This document shows positions 1 to 9,909 of a stretch of 64,000 nucleotides of DNA, piece by piece. The stretch is from NCBI RefSeq assembly GCF_000801105.2, contig NC_079515.1, positions 31,767,407 through 31,831,406 of the forward strand. The letters are read 5' to 3'. The notes under the pieces were generated by a model that was not told the origin of the DNA, made no database searches, and saw only the letters and a program-made list of their open reading frames with translations. The DNA is from Raphanus sativus (taxonomy: Eukaryota; Streptophyta; Magnoliopsida; Brassicales; Brassicaceae). Position 1 is the stretch's first letter. Each line of letters begins with the position of its first letter. The position numbers and the translations under genes were made by a program.

Positions 1-1000
1 CCCTGCCCGCGCCACAGAACTGAAGCTCCCAGCGTCTAAGTGTCCCAGCGGCCTGCGTGCCCCAGCGGTCTTGTGGCGCGTCATCCAGGCTGCTGCGTGT
101 CTGCTGAGTGACATTTTACCATTTTGCCCCTTTACGTTTTAGAATGGAAAAACCTAAGTTTAAGTATGTTTTGTAAGCCATTGGAGGCGGATTATCTTTT
201 ATCTATTGAAGAACACAAACTCTCTCAAGAAAAACATTTCTTTTTGGCTTGATTTGTTATTGTTCTTGTGATCTCTCATCTATTTCTCTACATGATTAAT
301 CTGAAATCCATCATGGGTTTAAGAGGAATCATGGAGATTAGTGAGTAATCATCTTTTGGATTCATGGGTTAGGGTGATTAGGCTAGTTCTAGGATGTTTT
401 AGATATAGATCATACTTGTTCCTTGCTAGTAGAGTGATCTTAATGCATCATTTGAGTATGCCACTCAAAGGGTGATCTCTAGGCATTTCTCACCCGACAG
501 GTGTTTGATGAAATGCCTGAGTCAGCTCTCCTAGGCTTTTAGTGTACTTTGCCAAAGACATTTGTTGTTAAAGATGCTAAGATAGCTAATAGACTTGTTA
601 GTAATGATTGCTTGCATGTTATTCAACCAAAGACATTTGATGTTTGAGATATGTTAGCAAATGAGCATTCATCTAGACATAGAGCTTGCTTAGAATTGTG
701 TCTAGACTTAAGGTTGATAGTTTGATTTATCATTTGCATTCCTTAGATCGAAACCTGATCACCCAAGGTCTAAATCCCTATACCCATGAGTTCTCCTTTC
801 CAATAGCTTAAGAGTATCATTTTACTGTTTTGCATTAGCTTTAATCATTAGTTTAGAATTCATCAAATCACTGGTTGCACTTAGATTAGGCAAATACTTG
901 CATTCTCTCTGATTTTAAATCCCTCAGAACTGGTTCGACAACTTACTTCCACTATTCTATCATTTGACTTAGGAGCCTCAAAACTCCTAACATCATCTCT
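1..1000. mobile_element. Probable Ty3/Gypsy non-coding (LTR/UTR) remnant
   Basis: No ORF of note is seen. The text style (a GC-rich first 120 bases, then long non-coding T-rich DNA ending near a 'ggttcgacaactt' stretch at about 930 and 'cctaaca' at about 990) resembles the non-coding LTR or leader DNA of Athila/Tat-type Gypsy elements in Brassicaceae. No paired LTR, primer-binding site or polymerase gene is inside the window, so this is recognition by resemblance only. It could equally be untranslated DNA of another element. Confidence 0.35.
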
Positions 1001-1890
1001 GCCTGTAGATTAGTTTCTGTTTCTCGATCTAGTTCCTCCGCATGCGTTTCTAGATGCTTTGTTGTGATGATTTGTTCGGTAGATTAGTTTTTGTTTGTGG
1101 ATATAGTTCCTCCGACTCGGGCATCTACGAAAGCTAATTAGTTTTGATATGTTCGGTTTGTTTAACTTATGAGTTAAAATTTAGTTTCTTTTTTGATGAT
1201 GATGATCGTTGATGGTTTCTTTGATGCTGTTTCGTTGATGGTATGTTCGGTTATTGATTCTTTGATAGTTTCACATATCATTTCTGAACTTAAGTTATTT
1301 CTGTCTTGATATTATATCGCATACAAGTTGTTTGTGTTTTGATTTCTTATCACATTTTATTTCTGGAGTTAAGTCGTTTGTGTTTTGAAGCTATCGTCTT
1401 ATTAAGTATAGTAGATAGAGCAGATAATATTTTCCTCAAAGCAAAGTTGCTTTCGTAGATGTGACTTCAATTGAAAATTATATGAAAGCTTTTAGTTGGT
1501 TGTTGTATTTGATTATTCTTAACGAAAGCTGTCATATTTTAGTTATGTGTTGACGATTAGCCTAGTCATTTACTTGAATGGTTGAAGTGTAACAAAAAAA
1601 TACAGCTTAGTTATTTCCTTGAATGGTTAGGATTGAAGGTATATAGTTAGGTTTTGGAGATAGTTTTGAAGATAGTTTAGTCGGTCTTGAAGATAGTTTA
1701 CGTTTTGTAGTTGTAGGTGATGAGATTGTAATAAGTTTTGAAGTTATGACTGTAATAAGTTTTGATTAGACCCTTGTAGTTTATGGTTACCTCTTTATGA
1801 TGGTTTATTTAATTAGCTTTAGTTAATTATCACCTATAAAAACAGAGCAAGCTTTCATTGTTTTACACACATCATCTTCTTTCACTCTTT
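1001..1890. other. Non-coding leader upstream of the Harbinger ORFs, with a short internal duplication
   Basis: No coding region is supported. Around 1004-1048 and 1078-1122 the same phrase (a 'gtagattagttt' start and an 'tagttcctccg' end) occurs twice, an imperfect duplication of about 45 bp with a 74-bp period. A TATA-like 'cctataaaaac' lies near 1832-1842, about 100 bp upstream of the ATG at 1941, and could be the promoter of the first Harbinger ORF. Confidence 0.45.
1832..1840 (+). promoter_or_regulatory. TATA-like box of Harbinger ORF1
   Basis: The sequence 'ctataaaaa' sits roughly 100 bp before the ATG at 1941, a normal TATA-to-start distance for a plant gene with a short leader. No experimental start site can be inferred. 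Confidence 0.4.
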
Positions 1891-1940
1891 GTTTGCGCCA
1901 TCTGTTCCTTTCTTCCCCTCTTCTCTGTCTTCTAATCGCT

Positions 1941-2833
1941 ATGGATTCAAGGAATCCATTGAATCCATATAGTCAGACTCCTAGTTTAGTCGGTCTCCTT
2001 AACAGCCAGAACTTTCCCTATGAAAGTTATCAAGATAGTGTGAACTTTGGAGCATCTGAGATCCCCCCCCATTTAGCTCCCAACAAAGCGAGACACCATT
2101 GGCCTCAAGGGAGAGAAAGAAGTGGACACCAGCTGATGACGAGGTGATAATCAGCGCGTGGATAAACACTTCAAAGGATCCGATTGTTGGAAACTCACAA
2201 AAGTCAGGGACCTTCTGGGCTCGAGTTGGTGATTACTATGCTGCAAGTCCGCATGGTAGAGCTCAGGGTGTAGGAAGAGATGGTCTAAACATCAAGCAGA
2301 GATGGCACAAGATTAATGATTTCACTAACAAGTTCTGTGCTGCACATGCGGCAGCAGAGAGACAGATCAGCTCTGGTCAGAGTGACCATGATGTTCTCAA
2401 GCTGGCGCACGACATCTACTACACTAACAACAATAAGAAATTTACTCTAGAGCATGCGTGGTGTCTCTTGAGGTATGAGCAGAAGTGGCTAAGCCTAAAC
2501 CCTCCTAAACCTACTGGTAGTTCAAAGCGTAAAGCTTCTGAGACTCCTACCGAAAGTTCAAACACCACTGCTGCTGATCATGAGGTCCCCCCTGATCATA
2601 ACGTCCGCCCTGAAGGTATCAAGGCTGCTAAGGCTAGAAGGTATGGAGGAAAAGGCAAGTCTATGGCTGACTATGCGAACATTTGGGAGATGAAGAAAGA
2701 GGATTTAGAGAAGAAGGAGAGACTGTCAAAGCTCGCCATACTTGACACTCTGTTAGCCAAAAAAGAACCACTCACTGAGGCTGAAGAAGTGGTGAAGGAT
2801 AAGCTACTTGCCATACTAGACAGTCTCTGTTAG
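1941..2833 (+). pseudogene. Harbinger Myb/SANT-like DNA-binding protein ORF, split by a frameshift
   Basis: This is the accessory DNA-binding protein of a PIF/Harbinger element, which in characterised members helps bring the transposase to the element ends. The N-terminal part starts at ATG 1941 (MDSRNP...SQTPSLVGLL), a start typical of the many Brassicaceae copies often labelled 'glutathione S-transferase T3-like'. The SANT/trihelix core (RKKWTPADDEVIISAW ... KQRWHKIND) and the Lys/Glu-rich C-terminal helix are in another frame. The switch falls at an 8-C run at 2063-2070; one fewer C would bring both halves into register. The downstream half stays open for about 250 codons to TAG at 2831. 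Without the upstream frame it has no ATG before the SANT domain. I read it as a recently disabled gene; a sequencing error in the homopolymer is the alternative. Confidence 0.75.
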
Positions 2834-3034
2834 TAGTGTCTTGAATGTATCTCTGTATTTCTGTTATGTTTCCTACTTTTAAAAATCAAGCTATCTCTGT
2901 ATTTCTGTTCCTACTCTTGTATTTCTGTTCCTGCTTATGTTTGCTTATTTATAAAAATATTTTTATGGTTGCAAATTGTGTGGTTGTTTTCGTAATAAGC
3001 TTGTCCATGTAATTGTTTTGCAGGTTTAGTCTCA

Positions 3035-3628
3035 ATGGGCCGATACAGTTACAGTCAGCCTTCACTCTCGGATGACTACGGTCTCACAGGTGACAGTAGT
3101 GACCAAGATGTGCCGATAAGTCGTCGTGACGAAGAAGAGCTAATATACGAAGAGCTTATTCGTCGTGACCAGGAAGAGCTTAGTCGTCGTGACCAAGAAG
3201 AGTTAATCCTCCAATATGGCGAGACGGCTCGTTATCCTCCACAGCCAGAGGTGGAGTTTGGATTCCCTCAGACTTGTTACTGTGATGGCAAACCTATAGC
3301 AACATCATACACAAGAAACGACCCAGGGAGGAGATACTACACTTGCGAGAATGTTGACGATGGTGAATGCCACATCTGGAAATGGTGGGACGTCGCGGTG
3401 ATGGAGGAGATGAGTGCGACAGACAAACGCATACTTATGTTGGAGGAAAAGGTAGATAATTTGAACTCTATCAACAGCTATGAGACTGACGAGAAGGTTG
3501 CTAACCTTGAGAAGTTAGTTTCTGACTTGGCAAAGAAGAGATCAAGTTTGATCGATGGGTTCGAAGTGTTTGTTGGTGTAATGCTCCTACTTTTGGTTCT
3601 AATAGGTATGGTGCTCGTCTTTAAGTGA
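3035..3628 (+). CDS. GRF-type zinc-finger protein with C-terminal membrane segment
   Basis: The 197-residue ORF has a clean ATG at 3035. Its N-terminal third carries short acidic/basic repeats (SRRDEEEL, RRDQEEL, SRRDQEEL). A GRF zinc finger follows at about residues 80-125, with CYCDG, then RRYYTC, then ECHIWKWW. A heptad-like segment (about 135-170) leads to one hydrophobic helix at the very C-terminus (VGVMLLLLVLIGMVLV), so the protein looks tail-anchored. GRF fingers bind single-stranded nucleic acid in several enzymes. Proteins of this GRF-plus-tail layout are multi-copy in Brassicaceae and often lie in transposon-rich DNA. It lies between the two standard Harbinger ORFs on the same strand, so it may be element cargo or an independent insertion. 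Its function is unknown. Confidence 0.65.
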   Translation: MGRYSYSQPSLSDDYGLTGDSSDQDVPISRRDEEELIYEELIRRDQEELSRRDQEELILQYGETARYPPQPEVEFGFPQTCYCDGKPIATSYTRNDPGRRYYTCENVDDGECHIWKWWDVAVMEEMSATDKRILMLEEKVDNLNSINSYETDEKVANLEKLVSDLAKKRSSLIDGFEVFVGVMLLLLVLIGMVLVFK

Positions 3629-3632
3629 AAGA

Positions 3633-4130
3633 GTGATGGGTCATGTTGTAATAGGTATCATGAAAGACTTGTTTAGTTTGTTTATGTCTCATGTTGTAAT
3701 CGGTATGAATCAAACATGTTTCTTTAGTTTCTTTAGTTTCATGTTGTTTAGTCTCTTGACTTGTAACCGGTATGAATCAAACATGGTTTCTTTATGTCTC
3801 ATGTTGTTTCTTTAGTCTCATGTTGTTTCTTTAGTCTCGTGATTTTTCTTTAGTCTCGTGAATTTTTTTTTCTCGTCTTTACTAAGTCACATGATGTCTT
3901 TATATCAAGAATAAAGACAATGGAAAATCACATGACTTTTTTTGTTTATTAACTGAAGAGTAGTCACATGACTTGTGAAGTAGGTTAAAGACAATGGAAA
4001 ATCACATGATTTGTGAAGTAGAATAAAGACAATGGAAAATCACATGAGGCTGAAGAGTAGTCACATTGATACAAGATGGGTGAAGAGTAATCACATGATT
4101 TTCGAAAAACATCTCTTCTCCACCCTTTCA
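3633..4130. repeat. AT-rich spacer with three near-identical ~24-bp repeats upstream of the transposase
   Basis: This gap between the GRF ORF and the transposase has no credible gene. 'taaagacaatggaaa' followed by 'atcacatga' occurs three times, near 3912-3934, 3986-4009 and 4024-4047. 'gaagagta(g/a)tcaca' recurs near 3956, 4053 and 4082. Upstream of these, 3640-3850 holds looser 'catgttgt..ctttagtctc' repeats. Iterated short motifs just before a transposase gene could be binding sites, but that is inference. Confidence 0.6.
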
Positions 4131-4131
4131 G

Positions 4132-4140
4132 TATAAATAT
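4132..4140 (+). promoter_or_regulatory. TATA box of the Harbinger transposase
   Basis: 'tataaatat' lies 88-96 bp upstream of the transposase ATG at 4228, after the 24-bp repeats. The distance and sequence fit a plant core promoter. Confidence 0.55.
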
Positions 4141-4227
4141 GATAGGTAGTGTAACACATCTTTCACACCTTCAAGACTTCTTCTCCTCCCTTTCATTTGC
4201 CATCTTTTTTTAAAAAAGCAATTTGCA

Positions 4228-5499
4228 ATGGCATCATCTTCTCATTTTCATTACCACAAAGATCATAAAGATGATGCTATGGATTCTGCTTTTGATGAAT
4301 TTTTTGAGAATGACATTTTTCCAGAACCAAAAGAGAGAAAAAAACGTGTTGTTATCGAGAGAAACCGGGAAGAAGGTCACGAAAAGCTTTGGAATGATTA
4401 CTTTAGTGAGAATCCAACATACCCTCTCAAGTTATTCCGGCGACGGTTTCGAATGAACAAATCATTGTTCATGCGTATTGTCTATCGTCTCTCCACCGAA
4501 GCACCGTATTTTAAACCAAAAGAAGATGCAACCGGACGGGCTAGTCTATCACCCCTACAAAAATGTACGGCAGCAATTCGACAATTGGCATATGGTTTTA
4601 GCGCTGATACAGTTGACGAATATGTCCGACTTGCTGAAACGACAGCTCGGAAATGTTTGCATCATTTTACGGAGGCAATTATCACCTTGTTTGGCGATCA
4701 GTACCTACGACGTCCCACACCGGAGGATCTAGAAAGACTACTCTACCAGGGAGAAGAACGTGGGTTCCCAGGGATGATTGGAAGCATCGACTGTATGCAT
4801 TGGCAGTGGAAGAATTGCCCGACCCCTTGGAGAGGAATGTTTGCACGAGGAACCGGAAAACCATCAATTGTTTTGGAGGCCGTAGCTTCACAGGACCTCT
4901 GGATATGGCACTCGTTTTTTGGAGCCCCAGGTACTATGAACGATCTTAATATTCTTGATCGATCACCCGTTTTTGATGACATTATTTACGGAATAGCGCC
5001 AGAAGTAAATTATTATGTCAACGGAAACGAGTACAATATGGCTTATTATCTCACGGATGGTATTTATCCGAAGTGGACGACTTTTATTCAATCTATCAAA
5101 CTACCACAAGGTGAGAAAAATTCCTTATTTGCTAAAAAACAAGAAGCTGTGCGGAAAGATGTCGAGCGTGCCTTCGGAGTCCTCCAATCTAGATTTGCCG
5201 TTGTCAAAAATCCATCTAAGTTATGGGATAAAGAAAAAATGGGGAATATTATGCGAGCATGTATCATACTCCATAATATGATTGTCGAAGATGAACGATC
5301 GACATACTCTAACTATGACGAAAATGAATTTCAAGAAAGAGAAGATGAAGATACATTTACCGTCAAAAGAGCTCCAAATCTCGGCAGCGGCAATACAATG
5401 GATCGTCGGAGGAGCATTCTGGATAGACAAATTCATCGACAATTAAAATATGATTTGATTGAAAATATATGGGATAAATTCGGACATCTTCAAGAATAA
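4228..5499 (+). CDS. PIF/Harbinger DDE transposase (HARBI1/ALP1-like)
   Basis: The uninterrupted 423-residue ORF encodes the nuclease that cuts and rejoins element ends. The fold is the DDE_4 superfamily. The first catalytic Asp is in IGSIDCMHW (D188), the second in GTMNDLNIL (D239) and the Glu in KDVERAFGVL (E313). The region before about 150 matches the helical N-terminal domain of plant nuclease HARBI1-like proteins, and the length is usual for the family. ATG 4228 is preferred because it follows the TATA box at 4132 and gives the MASSS start. All three catalytic residues and the frame are intact, so the enzyme may be functional although its partner ORF1 is broken. Domesticated ALP1-type proteins are the alternative, but the neighbouring ORFs favour a transposon. 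Confidence 0.9.
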   Translation: MASSSHFHYHKDHKDDAMDSAFDEFFENDIFPEPKERKKRVVIERNREEGHEKLWNDYFSENPTYPLKLFRRRFRMNKSLFMRIVYRLSTEAPYFKPKEDATGRASLSPLQKCTAAIRQLAYGFSADTVDEYVRLAETTARKCLHHFTEAIITLFGDQYLRRPTPEDLERLLYQGEERGFPGMIGSIDCMHWQWKNCPTPWRGMFARGTGKPSIVLEAVASQDLWIWHSFFGAPGTMNDLNILDRSPVFDDIIYGIAPEVNYYVNGNEYNMAYYLTDGIYPKWTTFIQSIKLPQGEKNSLFAKKQEAVRKDVERAFGVLQSRFAVVKNPSKLWDKEKMGNIMRACIILHNMIVEDERSTYSNYDENEFQEREDEDTFTVKRAPNLGSGNTMDRRRSILDRQIHRQLKYDLIENIWDKFGHLQE

Positions 5500-6787
5500 T
5501 AACTTATTATTAAGTTTTTATGAATTGAATAAATTGTGTGCTTGCTTTTATTTATGATGTTTGTAATATTTTTTTTTTATGTTTGTAATTTTTTATTTTC
5601 AACGTTGTAATTTTTTTTTTTTTAAGTTTGTACTTTTTATGTTTTTAATTCTAATGTGGCTTGTTTAATTATAAACTTTTCTTATATTTCTCATTACATT
5701 TTTACAATAAACTAAAACATCAAAATATTTTAAATTAACCTTAAGAACTTTACGAAAGTCCCACCAATAAACCAAACTTTTCTAATTGTCTTTCCATTTG
5801 TCCTTAACAGTACTAATATTCATTTTATAATATGAGGGACTCAAATTTTGTCACACCCATAAAGATGGTCTTAATTAAGCGCAGGAAGGAACGTTCCTTA
5901 CTCTTTTACTGCACGTGTCGCTGTTTCTATGTGTTTCATCTTTTGTTTTTTCTCTCTTTCTTTTTTTTTTCTCTGTGGCCCACTTAAGAGACAAATGAAG
6001 GGTATTAATATCAAATATTTTATTTATGCTCTGGGCGACACACGCATACGTACCACTAGATCTTGAGATGGTATCTACAAAATTTAAAACATACGAATTT
6101 TAACATAATGCAAGGGATAGAATTGTACAACAATAAAAATATTGATTTAAAATGAACTTTCGTACTGTGATCCAAAAATAGAATAAGACTGATAGTATGT
6201 AAATAACAACATATTTACTTTTAAATCGATCTTTTAGAAAACTTTTAAATTGTCAACTTATATAATTATTAAAGAAGTTGAAAATAATGAAAACAAAAAG
6301 AGGAATAATATAAGATCTAGTCTGAATCCTTAGCTTACACGTAAAGGGTCACTTGAGTTTTGAGTAACACGAAACAGCAGAGATCGATGAAATTGTGGGT
6401 GTTGGGTTACTTTGAGATCCACTACTACTATTCTTTGGGACCACCCCTCCATTCCTAGCGTCACAATTATTTTTGTGTATATCAAATTAATTGCATATAG
6501 GCATTGACCCATTTCCCTGATCCCTATACTTTTTGTTTCTTTCTATAACATGATGCGTTTCGTTGTACAACCTTATAATCATAGTGGTGAAGACACTACC
6601 GACGAGAATGTTTTTTAAAGTATAGTTTTGAAGAAAGAATGTTTTACATTGATGTTCTTCGACCTACACGTTCATGCGAATATTTAAAACTTTCACGAAA
6701 TTAAAAAGTAAGAGTATTTGATTTATGTGTACCGTGGACATACAATTTTACATGAAAATTATTCTGAAGTTGTATTTGCAATATGTG
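5500..6787. other. AT-rich intergenic DNA
   Basis: The first part (to about 5871) is the 3' flank of the transposase, with poly-T runs. The rest has no ORF with recognisable similarity and no clear repeat. I see nothing more in it. Confidence 0.5.
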
Positions 6788-6801
6788 AACACTAAGTTGA
6801 T
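6788..6801. repeat. Left target-site duplication of the SINE
   Basis: aacactaagttgat, identical to 7003-7016 after the A-tail. Confidence 0.93.
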
Positions 6802-6969
6802 ACCCGGACCTCGTAGTCCAGTGGTACACCCCAGGCTTCGGTCACTGAGGGGCAACCCGAATTCGACTCGCGGGGAGGGGAGGCGTGTCCAGGGCCTTAA
6901 ACGGTACAGACACAGGCTGGCGCTGGGCCTAGGTGGGTGGGTCCCGAAGGGGTCAACCACCTGGTTAAT

Positions 6970-7002
<33 letters not shown>
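6802..7002 (+). mobile_element. tRNA-derived SINE with A-tail
   Basis: The element is about 200 bp. Its head carries an internal RNA polymerase III promoter: a box A-like TAGTCCAGTGG at 6814-6824 and a box B-like ATTCGACTC at 6861-6869. The body is GC-rich, in sharp contrast to its AT-rich surroundings, and ends in a tail of about 34 A. The insertion is framed by a perfect 14-bp target-site duplication, aacactaagttgat, at 6788-6801 and again at 7003-7016. This layout fits Brassicaceae SINEs such as the BoS/S1 families; I cannot assign the family. Long ORFs running through it are artefacts. Confidence 0.93.
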
Positions 7003-7005
<3 letters not shown>

Positions 7006-7016
7006 ACTAAGTTGAT
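7003..7016. repeat. Right target-site duplication of the SINE
   Basis: Identical 14-bp copy of 6788-6801; its first two A residues merge with the poly-A tail. Confidence 0.93.
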
Positions 7017-7652
7017 GGTTTAATAATGATTTTGTTTTCAAATACGAAAATAAAAATACAAAACGAAAAATTTTACAATATTTTTGTAAACCGTTCCAGA
7101 AATAACAAAAACATAAGTTGATGACTTGGTGTTTATAAATATGTACAAAGTTACTGTGTACAATATTCTGTTTGAGTTTTTTTTTCTGTTCAAGTTGTTT
7201 TTTAATAAAAACGTTGTTTCAAAATTTACTAATATAGATTGAATAATGAATTTGTACATCAAATATTTTTCTTCATATATATTTCATGTCAAACCCGGGA
7301 TGCAGTTCGGGATGATCAACCGGACGTATGCTACCGAGGTTAGGGATAATCGTCCAGGTCTTATTGTGAAACAAAAAAAGCCATTACAAAAAAGAAAAAA
7401 AATATTTCATATTTGCACCGAGTATTTGTTGTATGAAAATGTAAATCTTTAGAAAGCATTAGTTTAGTTACGCCCACGAGGAAAATTATTCTAATGAAAA
7501 AGTTGAAGGGTAATTTTGTAAAACTGGAAAACTAATGATCGCATCTGCATAGCGGTAACTTTATTATATAAAGACCTCAAAGTCATTCCATTTTAACGGA
7601 AAAGCTCTCCACGCCAAAAGAAAAAAAAAGAGACCCAAGAATCTTAGCAACA
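7017..7652. other. Intergenic DNA and ADF5 upstream region
   Basis: No gene is seen. 'attatataaagacc' near 7562-7575 is a good TATA candidate about 80 bp before the ADF5 ATG, followed by a purine-rich leader (7609-7652). Confidence 0.5.
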
Positions 7653-8475
7653 ATGGCGATGGCTTTCAAGATGGTAGAAGAATATTTTTGTTTTTTTTTT
7701 CTTGCATCTCCTTGTAAGATTTTCATCTGAATTTGAAACTAAATATCATCCGATTTTGCAGGCCACGACGGGGATGCGAGTGACGGAAGAGTGCACGAGC
7801 TCATTCTTGGAGATGAAATGGAAGAAAGTGCACAGATACATCGTGTTCAAGATCGATGAGAATTCCCGTAAAGTCACCGTCGACAAAGTCGGCGGCGCCG
7901 GAGAAAACTATCAAGATCTCGCCGCTTCCTTACCCGTGGACGACTGTCGCTATGCCGTATTTGATTTCGACTTTGTCACGGTCGATAACTGCCGCAAGAG
8001 CAAGATCTTCTTTATCTACTGGTTAGTCTGCTTACCTCCCAGAACTACAATATTTACCTTTACATCCCTCCAGCTATAATCACTATTAGTCGGCAGATCG
8101 GTTTGAACGGTTGATTCCGTTCGGATAAATACAGTTTGCACAAAGTTTTACTCATCTGAACCAAAAAGTTAGTTTGGTTGGGCAGTTGTTCAGTTCGATT
8201 TTGTTTAATTTGGCTAAAAATCAGGTTTCGGTAAAATGGATATTTCGTGATATATATTAAACATGCACTGGCGAAAAACATTCATATATGCTGCAATGGT
8301 AATTACATTTGTTAACCGTATAAGGTCGCCGGAGGCATCTAGGATAAGGGCAAAGATCTTATACGCAACGTCGAAGGCTGGGCTGAGGAGGGTTTTGGAA
8401 GGGATTCACTATGAGCTTCAAGCTACCGATCCGACTGAGATGGGATTCGATATTATCCAAGACCGTGCCAAATAA
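7653..8475 (+). CDS. ADF5: Actin-depolymerizing factor, ADF5-like
   Basis: This cytoplasmic/nuclear actin-binding protein remodels filaments. Three exons are supported by GT-AG borders: 7653-7673 (MAMAFKM), 7762-8021 and 8325-8475, giving 143 residues in one frame. The product is a single ADF-H domain: TTGMRVTEECTSSF, then MKWKKVHRYIVFKI, then CRYAVFDFDFVT, then SRIRAKILYATSK and a GFDIIQDRAK end. The MAMAFKM extension, encoded by a tiny first exon, is typical of the ADF5/ADF9 class; characterised members bundle actin rather than sever it. A tyrosine replaces the usual Ala before the conserved Trp (FFIYW), spanning the second intron. Intron 2 (8022-8324) contains low-complexity 'ttcggt'-type repeats. 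The orthologue, from memory, is At2g16700, which fits the neighbours. Confidence 0.93.
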
Positions 8476-9909
8476 GTTAATCAAAAGAGTATAATATAAT
8501 ATGACTGACCCCACTTTGTCGGATAATTATCATTGATCAGGTATCAATAAATGTTAATTATTGGTGGTTAGTGCTTACTTTCAGTCTCACCTTAATTATT
8601 GGTGGTTAGTGCTTACTTTCAGTCTCACCAACAGCACCCTTTAATTATGTATGTTACGACTGATTTTCCTTTTTGATGTTTCGTTGTTATCTGCTTTTGT
8701 CGGTTAAGCACACATGAAAAGAACGAATCTCCTCAAGTCTTAATAGAAACGATATTATCATAAAATAATTACGTTTACATCAGTGAGATGAGGAGTCTTT
8801 TTCATAGATCTACAATAATTTTTTTCCAATAGTTGGCTACAGACCAAATCATGGCCATATTAGATGATACCATAGATTAGTCCTTTTTTCAAAGTAAAAG
8901 AAAGACAAAATACGTACGTGACTTTTTTTATAATATGAAGAGAATGAATAATTATTGGGATGTTGAAAGCAGAAATTGACAATCGAACAGTTGGCAAACC
9001 TGATAAATATAGAACAGTGATTTATGAATAGATCAGATTGTCTACCTGTAACGGCGTCGACATTAGTGAACTTCTTTCTTTCTTTTTCTTCTTTTTTTGT
9101 TTGTCACCAAGAGCATAGTTTTGACGACGTCCCAAAAGATTTAAGTTTTGAGTTGTTATGGTTATTTGGTTCTGATCCGAACCCAAAAGTTTTCGGTTCT
9201 AAAATGGATCTTCATTAAGATTACTAGAACCAAAGCGAACCTTCAAGTGTTCTAAACGGAACCCAACTTGGATATCTATAAAACTTGAAAGGGATCAAAT
9301 ACTTTTAATAAAACTAAAAAAATTCGAACCTAACCTAACAGATACACCTACGCCAATTCATATATTCACTATTGGCTAGGCCTAGGCATTCATGTTCTCA
9401 GATCAGATTCGGATCAGGTCGTTTCAGATTTGGATCTTTCGAATTCTAGATAATTAGACCTAAATATGCACTTGAAAAAAACTTAGGTTCGATTTCTGAT
9501 CAGGTCTAAGTCAGTTCAGATAGACGATTTTTATCCTTGTAAAAACCCGTCATATTTGGATACAAACTGTTTCATTTTAGTTTCAGGTCTGTTGACTATT
9601 TTTTTTGGTTCAGTTCGGGTAAAATTCTCATGCGTACTACTCGCTAACCAAACTAAATTTTCATCTACTCGAACCGAACCGGCCTTTTGATTTTAAATTT
9701 AATTTCCTTTTCCAAAAACCGAACTACATAATCTAAACCCAAATTACCCTACCCGTATCGAACCGAACATTTATTTAACTCAAGTCTTGTCCAATTTTCC
9801 AACGAAAGGAGACATTTTCCAGCTCTGAGATATTTACTCTATTTCTTAAATCATCATTATACAACACCCCTTGAATCGAACCTATAATTTCTTCGAGGGT
9901 TCCGATTCG
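8476..9909. other. Intergenic region between ADF5 and the IscA-like gene
   Basis: A perfect 38-bp tandem duplication lies at 8554-8591 and 8592-8629. From about 9140 to 9780 the DNA is rich in 'cgaaccgaac' and 'ggttcggtt' type words, a low-complexity dispersed repeat also seen in ADF5 intron 2, near 35.1-35.3 kb, 36.5-37.2 kb and 59.0-59.6 kb. No gene is supported; small ORFs here are not convincing. Confidence 0.55.
8554..8629. repeat. 38-bp perfect tandem duplication 3' of ADF5
   Basis: Two identical 38-bp units begin 'ttaattattggtggtt' and end 'cagtctcacc', just downstream of the ADF5 stop, probably in or near its 3' untranslated region. Confidence 0.9.

Larger units (their letters stand above)
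1893..5871 (+). mobile_element. PIF/Harbinger DNA transposon (class II), 5' limit unresolved
   Basis: Three same-strand ORFs lie together: a Myb/SANT-like DNA-binding ORF (1941-2833, frameshifted), a GRF-zinc-finger ORF (3035-3628) and a DDE transposase (4228-5499). A Myb-like accessory protein plus a HARBI1-type transposase is the hallmark of PIF/Harbinger. The likely right end is near 5835-5871: read on the minus strand it gives 'gaccatctttatggg' next to TTA/TAA, similar to plant Harbinger ends. No matching left terminus was found by eye between 1 and 1900, so the element may start further left or have lost that end. The given limits are therefore the ORF start and the putative right terminus. 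Confidence 0.75.

Noticed and set aside
6814..6869. tRNA gene
   Set aside because: Box A- and B-like words are present, but there is no cloverleaf, and the A-tail and target duplication show a SINE.
6725..7041. Long ORFs on both strands across 6.7-7.0 kb
   Set aside because: They run through the SINE body and poly-A/poly-T tail; the structure is explained by the SINE.
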